Shown here in pieces: positions 10,201 through 14,026 of a stretch of 27,367 bases of DNA. The stretch lies in the IMG/VR virus record IMGVR_UViG_3300031772_001395, positions 1 through 27,367 of that record. One strand, 5' to 3'. Origin of the DNA: a virus. The translations under genes were made by a program, and so were the position numbers. The first letter of the stretch is position 1. Each line of letters opens with the position of its first letter. The notes under the pieces were generated by a model, which saw nothing but the letters and a program-made list of their open reading frames with translations, was not told the origin of the DNA and did no database searches.

Positions 10201-10341
10201 GCTAGGCAGAGGATGAGAGACCTTAGTCCTACACTAGACTTCTGGCTCTATGTGTTTGGCTATATCAGTCAGCCTAGAACTGATACTGCCAAGCTAATGG
10301 TAGACAACTGGGAGAAAGACAGAACTAGCATACTGAAGTAA
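4213..10341 (+). CDS. Giant (2042 aa) virion protein, probable internal/ejection protein with embedded GNAT domain
   Basis: This single ORF takes up over a fifth of the window. It starts one base after the HNH stop and is read by the same ribosome stream. It is mostly alpha-helical by composition, with long charged helical stretches at about 590-700 and 850-1150. Features seen: an aromatic segment near 700-727 (LWNTPFAMAYIANF) of the sort found in large polyvalent phage proteins; a GNAT-like acetyltransferase domain at about 1305-1405; an aromatic motif at about 1463-1490 (RMFFPYWKYNSYRWTW then ARTAVRHP); and a small-residue hydrophobic stretch at about 1511-1535 (GALAGTVLGPLFQLA) that could insert into membrane. 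Size, position between portal and scaffold, and this mix suggest a protein carried in the capsid and ejected into the host. No lysozyme or transglycosylase motif was recognised. Real gene: certain; role: inferred. Confidence 0.75.
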   Translation: MPLPTKTPIIDWSKPESWPENWWSNVPKKIGSVIPISSFPAASSQGMMSIFDNPPKGYGTFAAQQQKWQMENYRWQYAVGLNSMKTGTQAEPSMGWFPSQIHGIVSQFELLQRTMAGLVGKTPAGVAPKNIYEAPITDPTIIANNWKRSAFMSAFYGIIESMVKTDKVKTFDDYLRISQMNPQDYHITAADQNEIESAITRLTLAPAATLEEQKLTEFLTTPQVIRITPQLPHVITVQEIIKSLTTGGATAVAPDEAAAQDYLDLAKTMGIPDDYKAELAIFETQLEPYFASAREQAASVDAVMKGLAEWKMPDVSLWQQLQFAAARPMQEVADFIQKTIGSNFADPIAGLGVYIGQRLFQHTPQVDTLFEQYKSQGIDPWHALGSMYQDYTLYDNGALNTIGKMTYSAIADPLTWWPGWGLSVPGNLLVKGGTKLGPNLAGLGFKTFGEELLSVNRWMWHVTNIPFDGFRGMLDKLPLATKEVIKREGDNLSNILIAGSTDAGKVADKLTATGLVDHIEASVVAFGKTPKGPGLLVSAGRFFHVPATLEPDAIVAMGKKLGMDASKFKLGGVQVVSDSMIGRVNDLVKGAIQKTIPIEQATVDLLREFGIPKTLANLNKASKMLLDLTKETYTSRISILKQIAKEEGSTANDVLKAARGQQTTLAQDYFKSRYALTQQRQGIMQAIVNGVDALDRAIWRRTIDRLWNTPFAMAYIANFQVLIGNVFGEPQLVQMLEGIRPGFGHTKTYLTISRGLLAPTDLTREAMERTGTGEFGFLAGAVGTKGQRAIVPSKGWPAWLGTNLIKTQNSAGYMIRIDSWSKLWEKYFAERLRVANLLPGVDIPKAVTDATRNVPALPKGFGLKSATIVKDTQLAFMNNITQLQEVAKELIENYSPTNILRGQIEKLIKNESAFSIDTKTKLFAALDETDVLGSLDNINKLASDGANWSLTELKQAAWNRSEAFKDLADAITSHTIETPTQLADVLATYGNIVTTAKKTIQDLIKSVADEADDAAILKKFGKISKIWRTGIDAIGSEKDAIWHEVRRIQTQLQDSVTVLTPKQRLAADKFLSDLDAEINNASDYLLAHYNRTEALWSTIRTEHPEGAELEALHYQYRKDQMALREAFNDSDAALSSHSLASRLDSAKAILELPKQTTKIVNVSGRPISPVDIAQMSGCMMEDVYRNLVESFSMQGKKYFVEMFQAMADSRPRQFIGFTREKLGEVYDHIVQNIGIRPAESGAEFEIRKAAENLKMELIDLKMKKSMVFDMQPRLAEYFTNAANKMQEGIKISKGAKAAPQITLSTGSPIAGTYDVVASIGKKDLGVITYSEGNNYFAILTIKVKDEYKRLGAGSKLIRDAIDKAESFKKPLLSGTVGDEGELLLRGMEKKGVIILTEPAEEFKGWSKYAISRGPKFTAAPESVGGITKQSWDSLRQLAADDASRTYNQMFADYNNTSILGTVGRMFFPYWKYNSYRWTWLARTAVRHPGTVDAWSRFYENTDQGRFGIGGDLAFGALAGTVLGPLFQLARQDYASYYEDMGPLSTFVDNAQRWAFSPNPLIMTAAYLSPMLSGQKPELGSLLPGLYKAGLSALILSQVPGVSDAAKKLQDTIFHDNFRDYYKAMMVNEKQLRVGGTLAGGVTGTELWEKIKTKLPLTPEEQVLWDSTEQDVALLSLVRSEFAYISYSPTETRTIQANVDKIYEAYGFTPAQMKYMREHGIRPSDIMGGMPLDIRQQLDQMWQWKFVGGASEMLAPPSIQDTKIKVSQYWSDVGTLSDRRLAEEIDAESRFLHPTGTTKPLTPSDFKSEHSSIWDRYNTSITDLNTINPKYKDEEFQLMVSNSPEGIALLIEKTGGYAPYQQGPMDTLISFWYDVQVENRTNPHTGETEPDYLMYTLKRQAVLDAVPPELQPQFLDWVHKNSTPLELKRDEIMNQYIRGYQRITDIVYGTYDEESQALIDEFYSGGVTRERKEEIQQEIDPKTGRKLISAYSSALTTARQRMRDLSPTLDFWLYVFGYISQPRTDTAKLMVDNWEKDRTSILK
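8125..8427 (+). other. GNAT-like acetyltransferase domain inside the giant virion protein
   Basis: Residues about 1305-1405 of the 2042-aa protein depart from the surrounding helical character and show a beta-strand run (YDVVASIGKKDLGVITYSE, then NYFAILTIKV). This is followed by the GNAT motif A signature DEYKRLGAGSKLIRDAI, with the acetyl-CoA pyrophosphate-binding GxGS loop and the following helix. A strand (KKPLLSGTV) and a C-terminal helix-strand pair (ELLLRGMEKKGVIIL) complete the expected order. The usual Q/R three residues before the first Gly is a Lys here. GNAT enzymes move an acetyl group from acetyl-CoA to amines or protein lysines. The substrate is unknown. Confidence 0.7.
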
Positions 10342-10408
10342 GTGATATAATAAAATAATTGTGGCTATAATTATATCTATTGACAGCACAGCAGATTTAT
10401 GGTATACT
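10340..10408 (+). promoter_or_regulatory. Strong sigma70-type promoter with AT-rich upstream region, driving scaffold and capsid genes
   Basis: The -35 hexamer TTGACA (10380-10385) is perfect, the spacer is exactly 17 nt, and the -10 is TATACT (10403-10408). A TGG directly before it gives an extended -10 (TGnTATACT). The 40 bases upstream (10340-10379) are almost all A/T and include the palindrome TATAATTATA (10366-10375), resembling an UP element. Transcription would begin near 10414-10416, just ahead of the AAGGAGGGG ribosome site of the scaffold gene. It lies in the largest gap of the structural block and would boost scaffold and capsid expression over that of the upstream packaging genes. 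Confidence 0.85.
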
Positions 10409-10430
10409 TAGATTGTAATAAGGAGGGGAA

Positions 10431-10991
10431 ATGTTAGAGGATAAATCTCAGACTCCTACAGCAGCAACCAGTGAACCTGCTCAATCTACACCAACTACTC
10501 CAGCAGAGAAGATGGTGCCTGAGTCGGATGTGGTGAAGGCTAAGGGAGGGCTGCAAAAGCAACTGGAGGAAGTCAAGTCTCAGATGGCTGAGGCTCACTC
10601 TCTCCGATTGCAAGCAGAGGCCAAAGTGCAGACTTTGGAGGAGAACCAGAAGAAGAGTGCAGATGCGGTCAAGGAGATGGAGACACTCAAGAGTTCACTA
10701 GAGGAAGTCAAGAAGGCTTCTGACAGTGCAACTACTCTTGCTCTCCAGTACCGTAGGTCACTGATAGCCAAGGAGTACTCTGTACCTGAGGATACTATCA
10801 AAGCCTATGGTATGCAGGAGCTAGAGATGTTTGAGAAAGCTCTCAAGGTAGTCAAATCTAATACTGGTGGTGGACAGTATGCAGCAGGTGGAGTCTCAGG
10901 TGCACCAACAGTACACTCTGACACAGACCGTGCATTTCGGAATCTGGAAAAGGCTCAAAGAGGAACCCCTAATACACCTACACCAAAGTAA
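10431..10991 (+). CDS. Capsid scaffolding protein
   Basis: A 186-aa acidic, Ala/Glu/Lys-rich protein with a low-complexity Thr/Pro N-terminus (about 1-30), a long predicted coiled coil at about 35-115 (GLQKQLEEVKSQMAEA, VQTLEENQKKSADAVKEMET) and a Gly-rich hinge before a basic C-terminus (RAFRNLEKAQRG). The coiled coil followed by a basic C-terminal segment is the classic build of a phage scaffold, which nucleates procapsid assembly by binding the coat protein and is then lost. It lies directly upstream of the major capsid gene with only 14 nt between them, shares the strong promoter at 10380-10408, and has an AGGAGGGG ribosome site. No protease is seen, so removal by exit rather than cleavage is plausible. 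Confidence 0.85.
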   Translation: MLEDKSQTPTAATSEPAQSTPTTPAEKMVPESDVVKAKGGLQKQLEEVKSQMAEAHSLRLQAEAKVQTLEENQKKSADAVKEMETLKSSLEEVKKASDSATTLALQYRRSLIAKEYSVPEDTIKAYGMQELEMFEKALKVVKSNTGGGQYAAGGVSGAPTVHSDTDRAFRNLEKAQRGTPNTPTPK

Positions 10992-11005
10992 TATAAGGAG
11001 GAAAT

Positions 11006-12085
11006 ATGGCTGAGTCTGGTGGACATTGGAGTACACTAGCAGAGGCTCAGAAGCTCACTCAGTCTACTCTGATTCCTGGCGTTATCGAGATAGACATCAA
11101 ACGTGGGAATCCTGTTGATAGAATCCCAGTTGCCCAGGCTGCCAATGCAGGCAAGAGCATAAAGTTCGTCATGGAAGCAACTGGCAATGAGAGTTCTGTC
11201 TCAGCAGTAGACATCGGTGAGCAACTGAGTTGGTCTGAAGATGTCACTTACACAGAAGTCGAGAAGGAGCTCAAGAGACTCTACATTCAGCGTAAACTCG
11301 ACCAGTTCGTGCGTGACATCTACGGCAACATCAACAACTACCGTGCACAAGTAATGCTTGAGATGGAGAAAGGTCTTAAGCGCAAAATTGGCGACAAGAT
11401 GATATATGGAGACCTGACCTATGCTGCAGGCAATGCGGACTGGGATGGACTCCATGCAATCGCAGCAGAACATGGTGCAACTCCTGGGACTGGTACAGGG
11501 CATGAGTACCTCAACATAGACCAGGCGCATGTAGGCCTCAGCCTGAAGAACATGCGAGACATGGAGGATGCAGGCAAGGCAGGTTGGGATGAAATCTGGA
11601 TGCCCTTCAACATCATGCGCTGGTTTGACGCTGCCTACCAGGAGCGAGGCATAAACATCGCAACTCCTGCTGCTAATGTCCTGCCGAACATGGCAATGAT
11701 TAGTTTCGGCTGGAACGAGATGGGCAAGCGAGTTGCATTCTGGGATGGCATCCCTATTGTAAGAACTGACTACCTGGTAGCGGAGCAGTACAACACTGGT
11801 ACAGGTGCAACTTCTGACGCCAGAGCAAAGTACACTTCTGGTACAGCTAACTACAGCATCTTCTTCCTCAAGTTTGGCAATGTGATGGCTAGACAGCCTG
11901 GAATCACTTTTGCCTACGGTGGTACTGAGGGTGCTGGAGACTTGTACAAGTTAGTCCTGTTCCCGAACCTGGAAGAATACGATGCCGAGGGCTTGAGGAT
12001 GGTTACCTACGGAGCAATGCTCTGGGGTAGCACATTCTCAGTTGGTCGTATCTTCGACATTTACGACATTGCCATCACAGTCTAG
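11006..12085 (+). CDS. Major capsid protein (HK97-fold expected)
   Basis: A 359-aa protein after the scaffold, with AAGGAGG six bases before the ATG. The order and style fit a coat protein: an N-terminal helix, an extended loop region with alternating charge (IDIGEQLSWSEDVTYTEVEKEL would match E-loop and spine elements), a long helix (NINNYRAQVMLEMEKGLKRKI) and C-terminal beta-rich domains ending GRIFDIYDIAITV. Codon choice differs from the neighbours, with many C-ending codons (AAC, ATC, TAC, GAC) and CGT/CGC arginines instead of AGA/AGG, as expected for the most highly expressed phage gene. Identification rests on position, size and these features. The HK97 fold follows from general knowledge of tailed phages. 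Confidence 0.88.
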   Translation: MAESGGHWSTLAEAQKLTQSTLIPGVIEIDIKRGNPVDRIPVAQAANAGKSIKFVMEATGNESSVSAVDIGEQLSWSEDVTYTEVEKELKRLYIQRKLDQFVRDIYGNINNYRAQVMLEMEKGLKRKIGDKMIYGDLTYAAGNADWDGLHAIAAEHGATPGTGTGHEYLNIDQAHVGLSLKNMRDMEDAGKAGWDEIWMPFNIMRWFDAAYQERGINIATPAANVLPNMAMISFGWNEMGKRVAFWDGIPIVRTDYLVAEQYNTGTGATSDARAKYTSGTANYSIFFLKFGNVMARQPGITFAYGGTEGAGDLYKLVLFPNLEEYDAEGLRMVTYGAMLWGSTFSVGRIFDIYDIAITV

Positions 12086-12120
12086 CAACCAGTAATGATT
12101 TGTAAAAAGGAGAAAAGAAA

Positions 12121-12969
12121 GTGGCTATAGAACTAACTAAGGTCGGACATAGTCTAAGGGTAAGTAATGGTAGGGAGATTAGTCTTCCTGCCAACCCTCC
12201 CAAGAGTCTGGTAAACCTGCACATGCCTGATATAGAGACTGTGGACTCTAATCAGAGGTATCCACTAGGAACTATATTCAGGGATGGAGACAGGTCATAT
12301 AGGTATGCCTATGCCAGTGGTGATGTGAAGCCTTACTGGGGAGTCTACAAACCCAAGAAGTCTAATGTAAATGCAGCAGCTCCAGTTCAGGCGACAGGTG
12401 CAGGCGCAATAGGCAGCCTGACTGTCACAGTCACTATTGACACCGAGATTGGTGTCTTGACAACTGGTGTGCTGTCTGAGAACGAACTATCAGGTGGGTA
12501 TGTAGTCATAGGCAACGGTGTAAACCAGTATCCACAGACTCGCCAGATTGTTAGTCACCCTGCTCTGGCAACTACAGGTGGTTCTCTGACACTGACCATA
12601 GATAGACCACTAGGTGTTGCAGTTGTAGCTGCTACTACTAACATCGAACTGATGGAGTGCCCATACTACTGCGTAAAGGCAGATGGTCTGGGTAACGGGT
12701 ATGCGTCCTTCATCGGAATCGCTGCCTGTGTAGCTGTTAGTGGGCAGTACTTCTGGATTCAAACCTGGGGGCCTGTCTGGATTACCAGTGATGGTAATAC
12801 CTGTAACAGTGTTGGTGACAGGACTCTAGTGTGGGCGAACAACGGAAGCGTAGTGTCTAGCAATGACATAACAGTGGAGGATGGCTTCCAGATTGCTGGC
12901 ATCGCTCTTGACATGAGTTCTGTTGGTGCTAGTAACGCACCGTTTGTGCTCCTACAAATTGCTCCGTAG
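12121..12969 (+). CDS. Probable head decoration/stabilisation protein
   Basis: A 282-aa beta-rich protein directly downstream of the capsid gene, starting at GTG with AAGGAGAAAAG upstream. The N-terminal part contains YPLGTIFRDGDRSYRYAYA, a pattern seen in proteins encoded next to capsid genes of uncultured tailed phages. The rest is Val/Thr/Gly-rich (GSLTVTVTIDTEIG, GGSLTLTIDRPLG), ending in a compact domain with YFWIQTWGPVWI. Position and composition suggest a protein decorating the capsid surface. A minor tail protein is the main alternative. Partly C-rich codon use like the capsid gene suggests high expression. It is the last gene before the hairpin at 12980-13011. Confidence 0.55.
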   Translation: MAIELTKVGHSLRVSNGREISLPANPPKSLVNLHMPDIETVDSNQRYPLGTIFRDGDRSYRYAYASGDVKPYWGVYKPKKSNVNAAAPVQATGAGAIGSLTVTVTIDTEIGVLTTGVLSENELSGGYVVIGNGVNQYPQTRQIVSHPALATTGGSLTLTIDRPLGVAVVAATTNIELMECPYYCVKADGLGNGYASFIGIAACVAVSGQYFWIQTWGPVWITSDGNTCNSVGDRTLVWANNGSVVSSNDITVEDGFQIAGIALDMSSVGASNAPFVLLQIAP

Positions 12970-12979
12970 AGAGAACTAC

Positions 12980-13016
12980 TGAGGAGGAGGGTGGAAACGC
13001 TCTCCTCCTCAAGGAG
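12980..13016 (+). promoter_or_regulatory. Perfect 10-bp hairpin capped by a GNRA tetraloop, overlapping alternative RBS hairpin
   Basis: TGAGGAGGAG (12980-12989) is exactly complementary to CTCCTCCTCA (13002-13011). The pairing continues inward through G-U, G-C, U-G and G-C pairs to a GAAA tetraloop (12994-12997), giving a 14-bp stem. There is no U-tract, so it is not a normal intrinsic terminator. The 3' arm also contains CTCC (13005-13008), which can pair with GGAG (13013-13016), the ribosome site of the next gene. The large hairpin and RBS masking therefore exclude each other. It may shield the capsid mRNA 3' end, tune the downstream gene, or both. Confidence 0.7.
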
Positions 13017-13022
13017 TATAAC

Positions 13023-13238
13023 ATGGCACTAAGCAAGATTATTGTATGGTTAGAGTGGGAGAACAAAAACCTATTCAGGCTAACTGAAAAAGGTATTGGG
13101 GCTGCACCTGATATAACTATAATAGAGTCTCACGAGAATGCCACTATTGAGCAGGTCTGGCCTGGAGTACAGGCTTCTTGTGTCTCCTACTTCCTCAAAA
13201 AGATATCTGATGTTGGCACAGAGATGAAACAACCATAG
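13023..13238 (+). CDS. Small hypothetical structural-region protein (71 aa)
   Basis: The ATG is preceded by AAGGAG at 6-nt spacing, within the base of the hairpin at 12980-13016. The 71-aa product begins ALSKIIVWLEWENKNLFRL and looks like a compact mixed alpha/beta domain with no membrane segment or Cys-metal motif. It is followed 10 nt later by the next small gene, in a run of four short ORFs between the capsid module and the tail hub. Such positions often hold head-completion or neck proteins, but nothing in the sequence assigns a role. Confidence 0.65.
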   Translation: MALSKIIVWLEWENKNLFRLTEKGIGAAPDITIIESHENATIEQVWPGVQASCVSYFLKKISDVGTEMKQP

Positions 13239-13248
13239 GAGGTGTACT

Positions 13249-13431
13249 TTGCCGCTACCAGTGGATTCACTTACTCCTGACAGTTCTCCTCAAGCTGTCA
13301 AGGATGCAATTAGTGCAAGTATAGCACAGTGTATTAAAGAGGGGAAAGACCAGAAGCAGTGTGCAGCGATAAGTTATCAGGTAGCAAGAGAGAAGTCTGG
13401 CAAAGAACCATCTGGTGCAAAGTCTGTATGA
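13249..13431 (+). CDS. Small hypothetical protein (60 aa), helical with Cys pair
   Basis: It starts at TTG, supported by TAGGAGGTG 7 nt upstream that overlaps the end of the preceding gene. The first four residues, MPLP, equal those of the giant virion protein. The centre, AISASIAQCIKEGKDQKQCA followed by AISYQVAREKSGK, is a helical hairpin of a kind seen in short phage proteins near capsid genes, where a lysine/cysteine loop separates two helices. No function is known to me. Two Cys (in QCIKEGKDQKQC) are eight residues apart. Confidence 0.6.
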   Translation: MPLPVDSLTPDSSPQAVKDAISASIAQCIKEGKDQKQCAAISYQVAREKSGKEPSGAKSV

Positions 13432-13463
13432 GACGACTGCAATCCCCAGTTTGGAGAGATTGA

Positions 13464-13652
13464 ATGGTGACTATCATAATCAAGAAGGGACTCAGAGCAG
13501 ATAAACTCAAGCCAACTGCTCAACATGCTGAGATTATAGGAGCAGTCAATCAGGCAGTTGAGTCAGGTGTTAAACCTAAGGAGGCTTGGGACAGAGTCAG
13601 ACACAGTACAGGTTCAGACCACAAAGCTGCTCATGTGAACTGTAACATATAA
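13464..13652 (+). CDS. Small basic hypothetical protein (62 aa)
   Basis: ATG start with TTGGAGAGA upstream. The 62-aa product opens with a short strand (VTIIIKKGLR) followed by a helical stretch (HAEIIGAVNQAVESGVKPKEAWDRV) and ends in a His/Asn-rich tail (DHKAAHVNCNI). It lies 32 nt after one small gene and 10 nt before the next. The sequence pattern does not match a family I can name. An internal scaffold-like or neck role is possible from position only. Confidence 0.55.
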   Translation: MVTIIIKKGLRADKLKPTAQHAEIIGAVNQAVESGVKPKEAWDRVRHSTGSDHKAAHVNCNI

Positions 13653-13662
13653 GGAGGGTAAC

Positions 13663-14016
13663 ATGGGATTAGGAGTAGGACCTTGGAAGACAGTACAAAT
13701 TGATATCTCAGATAGTGATGTACTATCTGATGAGTGTGACTTGGGTGGAGAGTTCCAAGACTTGCTGGTTATAGTACCAACTATTACTAGCAGCACTATA
13801 GGAGTGAACGTAGCAAAGGATTCAGGCGGAACTTTCTATCCTCTCTACATCTTGGACGATGATGCAACTGGTAGTTTCTTGCATGCCACATCTGCAGCCA
13901 CAACTACCTTAGCAGTTATCTTCCACATAGGGGCAACCAGGTTCATCAAGATAGCTGCTGGCTCTGCTCAGGCTGCAGATAGAGACTTCTTAGTTAGAGG
14001 AATAAACCCAGTATAA
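13663..14016 (+). CDS. Probable minor structural protein, beta-rich (117 aa)
   Basis: ATG with AAGGAGGG upstream. The 117-aa product has a predicted all-beta profile (WKTVQIDISDSDVLSDECDL, LLVIVPTITSSTIGVNV, TTLAVIFHIGATRFIKIAAG) and ends with RDFLVRGINPV. The pattern, a beta-sandwich that reports values with an uncertainty-like order of strands, is common in small head or tail surface proteins of uncultured phages. It stands between the small genes and the tail hub with a 10-nt gap. It is probably a virion component. The precise role is unknown. Confidence 0.6.
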   Translation: MGLGVGPWKTVQIDISDSDVLSDECDLGGEFQDLLVIVPTITSSTIGVNVAKDSGGTFYPLYILDDDATGSFLHATSAATTTLAVIFHIGATRFIKIAAGSAQAADRDFLVRGINPV

Positions 14017-14026
14017 GGAGCAGCCA

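Noticed and set aside
10355-10374. Terminator hairpin before the capsid promoter
   Set aside because: ATAATT/AATTAT gives only six A-T pairs with an 8-nt loop and no T-run. It is better explained as an AT-rich upstream promoter region.
12980-13011. Intrinsic terminator after the decoration gene
   Set aside because: The stem is strong but is followed by AAGGAGTATAAC rather than a run of T, and the next gene's ribosome site begins there.
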